Below, piece by piece: positions 1 to 8,486 of a DNA stretch of 43,403 nucleotides. Origin of the DNA: JBBIWA01 sp037439425 (lineage in GTDB: Bacteria; Acidobacteriota; Blastocatellia; RBC074); the NCBI GenBank assembly GCA_037439425.1, contig JBBIWA010000045.1, positions 1-43,403 on the forward strand, written 5' to 3'. Position 1 is the first letter of the stretch. Every line of letters begins with the position of its first letter. The notes under the pieces were generated by a model, which saw only the letters and a program-made list of their open reading frames with translations, was not told the origin of the DNA and did no database searches. Both the position numbers and the translations under genes were made by a program.

Positions 1-134
1 GGCTTGTCCAGCACCACCAGCCCGGTGCAGTACTCTTTGATATGTTGGTAGGTCTCGGACCGAGGAAACAAATCGCGGTACGGGGCCAAGCCCGCTTCGA
101 TGCTGGCTGGAATGGCTACGATCGGCAAGACCAT
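1..134 (-). mobile_element. IS701/IS4-like transposase, N-terminal fragment running off the left edge
   Basis: The minus strand opens with ATG at 134-132, nine bases after an AAGGAG ribosome binding site (149-144), and stays open to the window edge. The 44 visible residues start MVLPIVAIPASIEAGL and continue with YRDLF, RSETYQHIKEYCTGL and VVLD. I recognise this as the N-terminus of IS701-type (IS4 superfamily DDE) transposases. The catalytic DDE residues lie outside the window. The element probably ends between about 220 and 235, where homology to the interrupted acyl-CoA dehydrogenase starts. I could not define the terminal inverted repeat because only one end is present. Confidence 0.72.
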
Positions 135-235
135 CGCTCTCTTCTCCTTTTTGACTTGATGGGTTTAACCTCATACTGTGCCACACCCGACGGACGTTGG
201 CCAGCCCTTTCCAGTTCTAACTGAAAAAGTCGTGT

Positions 236-973
236 GTAATCAATGGATCGAAGACATTTATCTCCAATGGCGCGCGCGCTGACTTTGTGACGCTCGCCGT
301 GCGCACTGGCGGGCCGGGCGCGCACGGCATCAGTCTGATTATCTCTCCTACCGATGTGAAAGGGTTCACCGTCGGCAAAAAGCTCAAAAAGATGGGGACC
401 AAGTCGGGCTATCTGGCCGAGTTGGCATTTGATGATTGCCGCATCCCGGCGCGCTATCTGCTGGGTGAAGAGAATCGGGGTTTCTACTACATCATGAAGC
501 ATTTTCAGGGCGAGCGGCTGGTGCTGGCTTCGTTCGCCAATGGGCTGATGCAGATCATGCTGGAAGAGGCCCTGCGTTACGGCAGCGAGCGAAAGGTGTT
601 TGGTGCGCCGGTCATTCAGCATCAAGTGTGGCGGCATCGCCTGGCCGATGTCATGACCCAGATGGAGGCAGCGAAGTGGTTGACGTACCGGGCCTGCGAT
701 CAACTCAATCGCGGCGCGCGCGCCGAGCGCGAAATCTCCATGGCCAAACTCTTCGCCTGTGAACTAGTCAGAGAAGTTGCCCGCGAATGCCTGCAAATTC
801 ATGGTGGCTACGGTTACATGGAAGATTATCCCATCTGCCGATTGTACCGCGACGTGGCGGTGTTCCCCATCGGCGCGGGCACCAGCGAAGTGATGCGGGA
901 GATTATCGTCAAGGAAGCCGGATTGTCTCCGGCAAAGATCGAGGTGAGTCGCTTTTTCGCGGCAGCGAAGTAA
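236..973 (+). pseudogene. Acyl-CoA dehydrogenase, 3' remnant cut by the IS
   Basis: This is the C-terminal two thirds of an FAD-dependent acyl-CoA dehydrogenase. Homology starts at VINGSKTFISNG (from 236), which is the middle beta-domain of the family. An in-frame TAA at 218-220 precedes it, so the N-terminal roughly 130 residues are missing. Visible landmarks are FDDCRIP, the helix with GERLVLAS, RKVFG, IHGGYGY and a C-terminal IGAGTSEVMR. The MCAD-type catalytic Glu (EGT) is Ala here. The Glu in GERLVLAS sits where isovaleryl- and long-chain-type enzymes carry their base, so the parent enzyme was probably of that class. Flanking IS sequence explains the truncation. The gene would have headed the catabolic operon that follows. 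Confidence 0.85.
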
Positions 974-1004
974 GGATAGGCCGCGCTTCAAGAGAGGATT
1001 CGTC

Positions 1005-2144
1005 GTGCAAAAGGTCGCCATCATCGGTGTTGCGCAGACCAAATACGAAGCGGCGAAGACCGGCCAGAACATTCCTGAGATGGTCTCCGGCGTGGTGCGC
1101 GATGCTCTGCGTGATGCGGGGATCACCATCCAACAGATCGACAATGTTGTCACTGCTTCGGTGGATCTATGGGATGGAAAAACCGCCTCGAATGTCTACC
1201 TGACGGAAGTGGCCGGAGCCGTCATGAAGCCAGAGGCGAGAGTAGCTGGCGATGGTCTGTTGGCGGCCTCTTACGCACATCTGCAAATTCTCGCGGGGGC
1301 CTACAACACTGCGTTGGTGGTCGCGCACTGCAAGGGGTCAGAAGGGGCCCAGATGGCGCTCACCAACTGGATGTTCGATCCCGTCTACCAACAAACCCTC
1401 GGGCTAGACTATCTGTCAGCCGCGGCGCTCCAGGCCTGCTGCTACTTGGACACGTACGGCATCTCACCAGAACAGTGTGCCCGCGTCGTGGTCAAAAATC
1501 GGCGGAATGCCAGACGGAACCCCCTCGCTCAAGCACCGGCAGAATTGACGGTGGAAGATGTGCTCAATTCGCGCCTGCTGGCCGATCCCATTCACGAACT
1601 GGACGCGGCACCGGTTTCTGATGGTGCGTGCGCGTTGATTTTAGCTTCGGAAGAAACCGCCCGTGGCCGCTCGCCCCATCCTGTCTGGATCCGAGGCGTG
1701 GGCAGCAGCGTGGATGCTCATTATTTGGGTGATCGGGAATTGGCGGACTGTCAGGCGTTGACGGTCGCCGCGCAGAAAGCTTACCGGATGGCCGGGTTAC
1801 GGGATCCGCGTCAGGAGCTTGATCTCGCTGAGGTTTCCGAGGCCTTCTCCTATCAGGAGTTGCTGTGGACTGAAGGCCTCGGACTGTGTCCGAGAGGGCA
1901 AGGGGGGCAGCTTGTTGAAGAGGGCATCACCGCTAGGGACGGGACGCTGCCGGTCAATCCTTCGGGCGGGATGCTAGCGGGCAATCCCCTCTTTGTCGCT
2001 GGGCTGACGAGGTTGGCCGAAGCCACGCTGCAGGTGCGAGGTGAAGCAGGAGAGCGGCAAATCCGAAACGCGCAAACGGCGCTGGCGCACGGCACGCAAG
2101 GGCCAGGCGGCCAGGCGCACGCGGTCATGATTGTGGGAGCCTGA
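1005..2144 (+). CDS. Thiolase-like protein without the classical Cys/His active site (SCP2-thiolase/Ltp-like)
   Basis: A 379-residue thiolase-fold protein beginning KVAIIGVAQTKYE, typical of the SCP2-thiolase and archaeal thiolase group. GTG start at 1005 follows an AGAGAGGA site. The nucleophile position, where thiolases have Cys, reads AGDGLLAAS (residues 81-89). The C-terminal block keeps NPSGGM but reads GNP where thiolases have GHP. Thiolytic Cys/His chemistry is therefore unlikely. Known Cys-less relatives such as the steroid side-chain retro-aldolase Ltp2 work with DUF35 partners, and two DUF35 genes lie just downstream. I infer C-C bond cleavage or formation on a CoA ester. The substrate is unknown. 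It is paralogous to the next gene. Confidence 0.85.
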   Translation: MQKVAIIGVAQTKYEAAKTGQNIPEMVSGVVRDALRDAGITIQQIDNVVTASVDLWDGKTASNVYLTEVAGAVMKPEARVAGDGLLAASYAHLQILAGAYNTALVVAHCKGSEGAQMALTNWMFDPVYQQTLGLDYLSAAALQACCYLDTYGISPEQCARVVVKNRRNARRNPLAQAPAELTVEDVLNSRLLADPIHELDAAPVSDGACALILASEETARGRSPHPVWIRGVGSSVDAHYLGDRELADCQALTVAAQKAYRMAGLRDPRQELDLAEVSEAFSYQELLWTEGLGLCPRGQGGQLVEEGITARDGTLPVNPSGGMLAGNPLFVAGLTRLAEATLQVRGEAGERQIRNAQTALAHGTQGPGGQAHAVMIVGA

Positions 2145-2221
2145 GCCTGGGGCGCACGCATCCTGCGTGCTGGCCTTTGGGAAGCCTGGCACACTGGAAG
2201 TGTGCGCTTCCAGGAAACGTG

Positions 2222-3379
2222 ATGACGAAAAACGCCGCTATTATCGGAACTGGACAGACCAGACACGCGCGACGGCGCGACGATGTGAATCAGTGCGAGC
2301 TGGTCAATGAAGCAGTCGTGCGCGCGCTCGCCGACGCCGAGTTGCATCCGCAGGATATTGACGCGGTGGTACTCACCAACATGGAGTTATTCGAGGGCCG
2401 GGCGCTGCCCGATCTATGGTGCGCGGAAGGGGCGGCTGGTTATTTGAAACATTGCTTCAAGATCGCGACCGGCGGTACTTCGGGCACATCCGGTGCCATG
2501 GCTGGTTACTATCATGCGGCTTCGGGACTCTTCGACACTGTTCTGGTGGTCGGGTTCGAGAAGCATTCTGAAGGCCAGACCACGGGCGGGATGGCGCTGA
2601 CCGATCCGATGTGGGACCGGCATGTGGCGTCGGCGGCCATCGGCAACTTCGCGCTCTCTATTTCGCAGTACATCGCCGCGCGCGGCGTCACGCCGGAGCA
2701 GGCGGCGAAAGTAGCTGTCAAGGCCCGGCGCAACGCCTGCAACAATCCTTACGCGCATCTGCAAATGCCGGAGATCACCGTGTCAGACGTGCTCCGGTCC
2801 GACCTGCTCGCGGATCCGATTCACCGGCTCGATATGTGTCCGACCTCCGACGGGGCATGTGCGCTTATCTACGCCTCAGAAGAAAAAGCCAGGAAGCTAT
2901 CTCCGCGCCCGGCCTGGGTGAAAGCTGCTGTGACGCGGCATGATCAGCCTTACATCGGCGATCTCGAAAATCGCTTGCTGACGATGCGGACGTTGCGTGA
3001 TGCGGCGCGCACCGCTTATCAGCAGGTTGGCATTCGCGACCCGCTCCGCGAGCTGGATGTGGCGGAGATTTACGAACCGGTCACTTATGCGGAACTCGCC
3101 TGGTACGAAGCGCTGGGCTTTTGCCCGGAGGGCGAGGCTGGGCGGCTGATTGATGAGGGAATGACGGAGATGACGGGGCTACTGCCGGTGAATCCTTCAG
3201 GCGGCGTGCTCTCGACCAATCCGGTTGGCGCTTCCGGCGTGATTCGCACTGCCGAAGCTGCGCTTCAAATTCATGGACGGGGCGGAAAGCGGCAAGTGCC
3301 CGATGTAAAAACAGCGTTGGTAACCGGCTACGGAGTCTATTCGTGGTCGGATGTCATGATCTTATCGAGCGAGTTATGA
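2222..3379 (+). CDS. Second thiolase-like protein, also lacking catalytic Cys/His
   Basis: A 385-residue paralogue of the preceding gene, starting TKNAAIIGTGQTRHARR. I chose ATG 2222 because AGGAAA lies at 2212-2217; an upstream in-frame codon would add an unlikely extension. The nucleophile loop reads IATGGTSGTSG (residues 81-91) with no Cys. The later motif reads NPSGGVLSTNP, so the GHP histidine is also lost. The C-terminus (GYGVYSWSDV) differs from that of the first copy (GTQGPGGQAHAV), so the two are not simple duplicates and may form a heteromer. Its stop overlaps the start of the first DUF35 gene (ATGA), which indicates translational coupling and a physical complex as in Ltp2-ChsH2 type systems. 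Confidence 0.85.
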   Translation: MTKNAAIIGTGQTRHARRRDDVNQCELVNEAVVRALADAELHPQDIDAVVLTNMELFEGRALPDLWCAEGAAGYLKHCFKIATGGTSGTSGAMAGYYHAASGLFDTVLVVGFEKHSEGQTTGGMALTDPMWDRHVASAAIGNFALSISQYIAARGVTPEQAAKVAVKARRNACNNPYAHLQMPEITVSDVLRSDLLADPIHRLDMCPTSDGACALIYASEEKARKLSPRPAWVKAAVTRHDQPYIGDLENRLLTMRTLRDAARTAYQQVGIRDPLRELDVAEIYEPVTYAELAWYEALGFCPEGEAGRLIDEGMTEMTGLLPVNPSGGVLSTNPVGASGVIRTAEAALQIHGRGGKRQVPDVKTALVTGYGVYSWSDVMILSSEL

Positions 3380-3837
3380 AAGAAGAAGAACTAATTCGCG
3401 TCCCGATTCCGATGAACTTGCAGTGGAACTATGCGGCAGGGCATTCCTTCAGCCGCTTCTTCCGGGGTCTCAAAGAGGGGCGGATTCTGGCCGTCAAATG
3501 CCCTCAATGCGGGCGCGTTTATTTGCCGCCGCGCCCGGTTTGCGGCAACTGCTTCGCCGAGATGCAGGAGTGGGTGGAAGTCAGCCGCCGAGGCACGGTG
3601 CGAGCCTTTACTGCCGTCCATCTTCCTTTTCTGGATCCGAGCACGGGCCAGCCACGAGCCGTCCCTTTTGGGATGGCGCTGATTCAACTCGACGGGGCCG
3701 ATACGACGCTCAACCACTATCTTGAAGGAATCGAGTTAGCCAAGGTGCGGATTGGCCTACGAGTCGAGGCGGTGTTTCGTCAGGAGCGGCAAGGAGCCAT
3801 CAGCGACCTCGTGTACTTTAAACCTGTGGAAGAGTAG
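3376..3837 (+). CDS. DUF35 / OB-fold zinc-ribbon acyl-CoA-binding partner protein (first copy)
   Basis: A 153-residue DUF35 protein. An N-terminal helical segment (WNYAAGHSFSRFF) is followed by a rubredoxin-like zinc ribbon with Cys42, Cys45, Cys56 and Cys59, then an OB-fold ending VYFKPVEE. Members of this family bind CoA esters and tether or activate thiolase-like partners, as in the archaeal acetoacetyl-CoA thiolase/HMG-CoA synthase complex and ChsH2-Ltp2. The start at 3376 overlaps the thiolase stop by four bases. The stop lies two bases before the second DUF35 gene. It should form a complex with one of the two upstream thiolase-like proteins. Confidence 0.88.
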   Translation: MKEEELIRVPIPMNLQWNYAAGHSFSRFFRGLKEGRILAVKCPQCGRVYLPPRPVCGNCFAEMQEWVEVSRRGTVRAFTAVHLPFLDPSTGQPRAVPFGMALIQLDGADTTLNHYLEGIELAKVRIGLRVEAVFRQERQGAISDLVYFKPVEE

Positions 3838-3839
3838 TT

Positions 3840-4316
3840 ATGAGCCAGACTATGGCGGGAGAAAATACGGTGATTCCGGGGACGATTTCGATCCCGTTCA
3901 GCTACGCGGCGGGACGCGCGGCGAGCCGGTTTTTCATCGCGCTGCGAGATGAGAAAAAGATTCTCGGCACGCGGTGTCCCGCCTGCCGGCGCATCATCGT
4001 GCCGCCGCGCGCCTTCTGTGGGCGCTGTTCTGTGGCCACGAAAGAATGGGTTGAAGTGAGCGATTGTGGAACGCTCGTCAGTTACACCGTTACGTATCAC
4101 GATGGGCCACACCGGCCACACCAACCGCCGGTAATTTACGGAATCATCCGGCTCGACGGGGCCGACACGAATCTGGTTCATCTGCTCGATCCGGCGAAGC
4201 TCGATGGGATCGAAGTCGGCGCGCGCGTGCAGGCCGTATTTCGCGAGCAGCGGGAAGGCTGCCTGCTCGATATCGCTTACTTCAAGCTATGGACCAATCA
4301 GGAGCGGAAGCGATGA
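3840..4316 (+). CDS. DUF35 / OB-fold zinc-ribbon partner protein (second copy)
   Basis: A 158-residue paralogue of the preceding protein with the same layout: helix FSYAAGRAASRFF, zinc ribbon Cys46, Cys49, Cys60 and Cys63, then an OB-fold with IRLDGADTNLVHLL. The two copies differ clearly in sequence, matching the two divergent thiolase-like genes and suggesting specific pairing. Its stop overlaps the next gene's ATG by four bases. Role by family: zinc-ribbon/OB subunit that binds the acyl-CoA for the thiolase-like partner. Confidence 0.88.
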   Translation: MSQTMAGENTVIPGTISIPFSYAAGRAASRFFIALRDEKKILGTRCPACRRIIVPPRAFCGRCSVATKEWVEVSDCGTLVSYTVTYHDGPHRPHQPPVIYGIIRLDGADTNLVHLLDPAKLDGIEVGARVQAVFREQREGCLLDIAYFKLWTNQERKR

Positions 4317-5104
4317 GCATCACTTACGAGCAGAAAGATCGCATCGCCACCCTGACCATCAATCGTCCGGAGGCGATGAATGCGCTGGATCCTGTAACGA
4401 GCCGGGCGTTGATCGAGGCGTGGATCGCGTTTCGCGATGATGCGGAGGTGTGGGTCGCGATTTTGACGGGCGCGGGTGAGCAGGCGTTTTGCGCAGGCGC
4501 GGATTTGAAAGCCATTGGCGATTACTATCGTGGTCTGACACCCACCGAGCGTCGCGCGCGAGCCGAGACGGAACCGGGGCTTGGCGGCATCACGCGCCAT
4601 CTGAACATCTGGAAACCGATCATCACAGCGATCAATGGTCACTGTCTGGCAGGCGGCCTGGAGTTGGCGCTCTGTTCAGACATCCGCCTTGCCGCTGAGC
4701 ACGCGACCTTTGGGCTGACAGAAGTCCGCTGGGGGATCGTGCCCGGCGCGGGCGGAACGCAACGTCTGCCTCGATCCGTTCCATTGTGCAAGGCGCTGGA
4801 GATGATTCTCACGGCTGAGAAGATCGACGCGTCGGAAGCCTACCGTCTGGGACTGATCAATCAGGTCGTGCCCTTGCCCGAATTGCTGCCGACGGCGATG
4901 AAGGTGGCGGAGCGGATCTGTGAGAATGGCCCGTTGGCCGTGCGTGCGGCGAAAGAGGCGGTCTGGCGCGGGTTGGAGCTGCCGCTGGAAGACGGTCTGC
5001 GGCTGGAGTGGTTTTTGGCCGAATTGCTGCGTCAGACGGAAGACGCCCAGGAAGGCCCGCGCGCGTTCGCGGAAAAGCGCCCGCCGCGCTTTCAGGCGAA
5101 GTGA
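4313..5104 (+). CDS. Enoyl-CoA hydratase (crotonase family, both catalytic Glu present)
   Basis: A 263-residue crotonase starting MSITYEQKDRIATLTINRP. Both general acid/base residues of true hydratases are present: Glu117 in GGLELAL and Glu137 in FGLTEVRWG, followed by the oxyanion region GIVPGAGGTQRLPR. Start at 4313 overlaps the DUF35 stop. It is the canonical hydratase of this operon and probably adds water to an enoyl-CoA before cleavage by the thiolase/DUF35 proteins. The other two crotonases in the operon differ at these positions. Confidence 0.92.
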   Translation: MSITYEQKDRIATLTINRPEAMNALDPVTSRALIEAWIAFRDDAEVWVAILTGAGEQAFCAGADLKAIGDYYRGLTPTERRARAETEPGLGGITRHLNIWKPIITAINGHCLAGGLELALCSDIRLAAEHATFGLTEVRWGIVPGAGGTQRLPRSVPLCKALEMILTAEKIDASEAYRLGLINQVVPLPELLPTAMKVAERICENGPLAVRAAKEAVWRGLELPLEDGLRLEWFLAELLRQTEDAQEGPRAFAEKRPPRFQAK

Positions 5105-5128
5105 GTGTTCGCATCAGGAGAGGAAAGA

Positions 5129-5914
5129 ATGAACTGTGGCTGTGAAACTATCATCTGCCGGAAGGACCCGCCACTCGGGACGATCACGTTGAATCGTCCC
5201 GAGGTGCTCAATGCTATCAATGGCATGATGTTCGATGAGATTTTGGAGGCGGTTGAAGATTTCAAAACCGACAGCAGGATTCGCGTCGTCATCATCAATT
5301 CGGCGTGCGAGCGGGCGTTCAGTTCAGGCATCGATGTGGCCTACGTCAAGGACATCAAGCCGTGGGGGGCACGGCAGGTCGGCAAGAAGCTGCATGAGGT
5401 CTTCGGCGCGATTCGATTGCTGGAGAAGCCGGTGATCGTGGCGATTGATGGCCTCTGTTTGGGAGCGGGGTTGGAACTGGCGATTTCGTGTGACCTGTTG
5501 ATTGCCACTGACCGCGCGCGCTTCGGTCTGCCGAACATCAATGTCGGCATTCCCGCCATCGTCGAGGCGGCCATCCTGCCACAAGTGATTGGCGTCCTGA
5601 GCGCGAAAGAACTGTGCTTCACCGGCCAGTTCTGGGACGCGGAGAAAGCCGAGCGGCGCGGGTTGCTCAATGAAGCGGTTCCGCCGCCGGAGTTGTCTCG
5701 GGCAGCCAGGCGATGGGCTGAGCAGATCGGGACGAAAAGCCCGCTCGCACTCGCCACGCAAAAGGACATTATCAACAAATGGATGACGACGGATCTGGAA
5801 ACGGCCATCGATTATTCGATCAACACAGTCGCCATCAACTGGATGACCAGGGATCAAAAAGAAGGGATGGGCGCGTTTCTGGAGAAGCGAAAGGCAGAAT
5901 TCGAGGGAGAGTAA
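5129..5914 (+). CDS. Crotonase-family protein with Glu-to-Asn change at the second catalytic position
   Basis: A 261-residue crotonase; ATG 5129 is chosen because AGGAGAGGAA (5116-5125) precedes it. The first catalytic Glu is kept (Glu116 in GAGLELAIS). The second position, Glu in hydratases, is Asn136 in FGLPNINVG, and the next loop IPAIVEAAIL lacks the usual GAGGTQRL. It may therefore be an isomerase, hydrolase or decarboxylase-like crotonase rather than a hydratase. The C-terminus (MGAFLEKRKAEF) is typical. It sits between the hydratase and the BKACE gene with short gaps. Confidence 0.85.
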   Translation: MNCGCETIICRKDPPLGTITLNRPEVLNAINGMMFDEILEAVEDFKTDSRIRVVIINSACERAFSSGIDVAYVKDIKPWGARQVGKKLHEVFGAIRLLEKPVIVAIDGLCLGAGLELAISCDLLIATDRARFGLPNINVGIPAIVEAAILPQVIGVLSAKELCFTGQFWDAEKAERRGLLNEAVPPPELSRAARRWAEQIGTKSPLALATQKDIINKWMTTDLETAIDYSINTVAINWMTRDQKEGMGAFLEKRKAEFEGE

Positions 5915-5930
5915 AAAGGAGAAAACCCGA

Positions 5931-6794
5931 ATGAACAAAGTCATTATCACCGCCGCCTTGACCGGCGCGCAGCAAGGCAAAGCGGCCAATCCGAATTTGC
6001 CGGAGCAGCCCGAAGAGATCATCGCGCAGGCGGTGGAGTGTGCGCGCGCGGGCGCGGGGATTGTGCATCTTCACGCCCGCGATCAAGCGGGCAAAGCGAC
6101 TGCCGAGGTCAAGCTCTTTCGCCAGCTCGTCGAGGGCATCCGTGCCCAATGCGATGTGATCCTGAATCTGACGACCGGTGGCGCGATTGCCGGACTGCCG
6201 CTTGAGGAGCGCATCGCCGTGGTGCCTGAACTAAAACCGGAAATCGCTTCCTTCAGCGTTGGCTCCGCCATGGTGGGGCGGTACGACCACGAGGCGCGCC
6301 GCTGGAGCTGGGATTTCACCATGGCGCTTTCTTACGCCGAGTTGGAATTCATCGCCCGCGCGATGCTGGAAAACGGCACCCGGCCAGAACTGGAGATCTA
6401 TGATCTGGGCATGATCAACAACGCGCTCCTGCTGCGCGAACTGGGATTGCTCACCGACCCGCTCTATTTCAATTTCGTCATGGGCATCCCCGGTCAGGTG
6501 ATTGCGGCGACAGCAAAGAATCTGCTGCACCTGGTCGAAAGCATTCCGGCGGGCGCTGAGTGGGTAGTGACGGGGATTGGCCGCCACGAATTCCCTCTGG
6601 CCGCGATGGCCATGGCGATGGGCGGGCATGCGCGCGTCGGGCTGGAAGACAACGTTTACCTGACCAAGGGCGTACTGGCCGGGAGTAACGCTCAACTGGT
6701 AGAGAAAGTAGTTCGCCTCGCCCGCGACATTGGCCGCGAGCCAGCCACGCCCGACAAGGCGAGAACCATTTTGAATTTAGGGTCAAGAAGATGA
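5931..6794 (+). CDS. BKACE family beta-keto acid cleavage enzyme (DUF849)
   Basis: A 287-residue TIM-barrel protein of the DUF849/BKACE family, whose prototype Kce condenses 3-keto-5-aminohexanoate with acetyl-CoA to give acetoacetate and an acyl-CoA. The zinc ligands are visible: His46 and His48 in VHLHARD and Glu239 in VGLEDN. Other family landmarks are NLTTGG (79-84) and MGIPGQ. AAAAGGAGAAAA upstream serves as ribosome binding site. In this operon it would transfer CoA between a beta-keto acid and acetyl-CoA while releasing acetoacetate. The native substrate cannot be read from sequence. Confidence 0.9.
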   Translation: MNKVIITAALTGAQQGKAANPNLPEQPEEIIAQAVECARAGAGIVHLHARDQAGKATAEVKLFRQLVEGIRAQCDVILNLTTGGAIAGLPLEERIAVVPELKPEIASFSVGSAMVGRYDHEARRWSWDFTMALSYAELEFIARAMLENGTRPELEIYDLGMINNALLLRELGLLTDPLYFNFVMGIPGQVIAATAKNLLHLVESIPAGAEWVVTGIGRHEFPLAAMAMAMGGHARVGLEDNVYLTKGVLAGSNAQLVEKVVRLARDIGREPATPDKARTILNLGSRR

Positions 6795-6906
6795 GAGGGT
6801 GTTGGGAAATGATTGGCAATCCCCCAACGGCAGTTGGGCGATGCTTCAGGTTCAGTCTACATCCGGGTTGTTCGTGAATAAAAGTGGAAAAAGGTGAGGT
6901 TGCAGT

Positions 6907-7599
6907 ATGATTCCGAAATCTGTTGGCTCTTTCCGCGAAGAATACAGGAGTCGCATCTCAAAATACTACTCGGGTATGCTCCATTTTTGCTTCACCAGCT
7001 TCGTGTCTATCGGTGTCTTCACTTATGTGGTATCCCGCATCAACAACGTGGTCTGGGCCGAGTGACTAACGATACCAATTACATTTCTTTTTGCCAATTT
7101 CGTGGAATACCGCGGCCACAAAGGGCCCATGCACAATCCGGTCAAACTGCTGAAGATTCTCTACCTCAGACACACTCTGGAACACCACCGGTTCTATACC
7201 CCTGATGCGATGACATGGGTGAGCACACGGGATTTCAAAATAATCCTTTTCCCTCCCGTGATGATCGTTTTCTTCATCGGGCTATTCGCCGTGCCGCCCG
7301 CTCTGGTACTTTACTATTTCGTTTCCGCCAACGTGGGTTATCTTTTTGCTGCGGTGGCGGTCGCTTATTTTCTTGCCTACGAATGGCTCCATTTCAGCTA
7401 CCACGTGCATGAAGATTCCTGGATCGGGCGACTTTCCGTGATCAGAAAACTACGGCGCTTGCATACCGATCATCACCACCCCGCTTTGATGAATCAGTAC
7501 AACTTCAACATCACGTTTCCTGTTTGCGACATCCTTTTCGGGACACGCTACAAGAGGGTATCCTTTTGCAGCTCTCAGCTCGTTTGGGGGCAAAGATGA
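6907..7599 (+). pseudogene. Fatty-acid hydroxylase / sterol desaturase-like membrane protein interrupted by an in-frame TGA
   Basis: One reading frame runs from ATG 6907 to TGA 7597-7599, broken only by TGA at 7063-7065 (VVWAE-stop-LTIPITFLFANFVEYRGHK). Both sides belong to one family: an N-terminal membrane segment before the stop, then the eight-histidine di-iron clusters HTLEHH, HFSYHVH and HTDHHHP after it. A Trp codon TGG changed to TGA would explain the break. No hairpin suited to selenocysteine insertion follows the TGA, and the site is not in a Cys-type motif, so I favour a nonsense mutation or base-call error. The normal ending after FGTRYK is replaced by an unrelated tail. The stop overlaps the next ATG. 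Confidence 0.78.
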
Positions 7600-8435
7600 G
7601 TGAAAAAATTCTTGCGATTGATGCCTGGGCCACCTGGAACCCGCCGGAGATGGGACCGAAGTGGCCGGAAGAAATGAGGCACATCTTTCGCCGCTACCGG
7701 CGACTCGATGTTTTGGAGCGCGGCACGACCCTGCCTGATCTGTTGGCGGAGATGGATGCGGCGGTCGAGAAGCTGGTTCTCTCCTCGTTCTACTACCGCG
7801 AGGTCAAGATTACTAATGACATGGCGGGGAAGGCGGCGCGGGAGCGGCCAGACCGCTTCATCTTCAGCGGCACAGTGGATCCGCGCGGCATCATGAAGTC
7901 GGTGCGCGAGATCGAGCGGTTGGTGAAAGAATACCATATGAAGCTGCTGCGGTTGGAACCCTACGCGTACGGCACCCCTTGGGAGGGCTTGCCGCCCAAT
8001 GACAAGCTCTACTGGCCGCTCTACGCCAAGTGTGTCGAATTGGACATCGCCGTTGCGATTCAAGTCGGCCACACGGGACCGCTGCTGCCCTCCGAATGTG
8101 GCCGCCCGATCTACCTTGACGAAATCGCGCTCGCCTTCCCTGAGCTTCGCATCTTGGGTGCGCATCTCGGTCAGCCATGGCACGAGGAGATGATGATTCT
8201 GGCGTGGAAACATCCGAACGTCTACGTCGAAACTTCCGCGCGCACGCCCAAACACTGGCCCAAGCCGTTTGTTGAGTTTTGCCGCACGTATGGTCAGGAC
8301 AAAGTGATCTGGGGAACCGATTACCCGTTGCTCAGTTTCGAGCGGACGTTGCGGGAAATTGACGAACTCGGTTTTCCACTCGAAGTGAAACGCAAGCTTG
8401 TGCGCGAGAATGCCATCCGTGCGTTAAAGCCCTAA
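7596..8435 (+). CDS. Amidohydrolase-family (Amidohydro_2) TIM-barrel hydrolase or decarboxylase
   Basis: A 279-residue protein of the amidohydrolase-2 group, related to ACMSD-type decarboxylases and 2-pyrone-4,6-dicarboxylate hydrolases. Metal-site residues are His159 (IQVGHTG), His190 (ILGAHLG) and Asp242 (WGTDYP). The usual N-terminal HxH is replaced by DAWATW (residues 9-14), which several CoA-operon members also show, so metal binding may be altered. The start overlaps the desaturase-like stop by three bases. Probable role is hydrolysis or decarboxylation of a ring-derived or beta-keto intermediate. The substrate is not known. Confidence 0.85.
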   Translation: MSEKILAIDAWATWNPPEMGPKWPEEMRHIFRRYRRLDVLERGTTLPDLLAEMDAAVEKLVLSSFYYREVKITNDMAGKAARERPDRFIFSGTVDPRGIMKSVREIERLVKEYHMKLLRLEPYAYGTPWEGLPPNDKLYWPLYAKCVELDIAVAIQVGHTGPLLPSECGRPIYLDEIALAFPELRILGAHLGQPWHEEMMILAWKHPNVYVETSARTPKHWPKPFVEFCRTYGQDKVIWGTDYPLLSFERTLREIDELGFPLEVKRKLVRENAIRALKP

Positions 8436-8486
8436 CTGATTTTGCGATTGCTGATTTTGCGGTCGGCAATCAAGAGAGGATTGCCA

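Noticed and set aside
7063..7065. In-frame TGA in the sterol-desaturase-like gene as a third selenocysteine codon
   Set aside because: The site is not in a Cys-type redox motif, no stem-loop with a small G-containing loop follows at the right distance, and a TGG to TGA change explains it.
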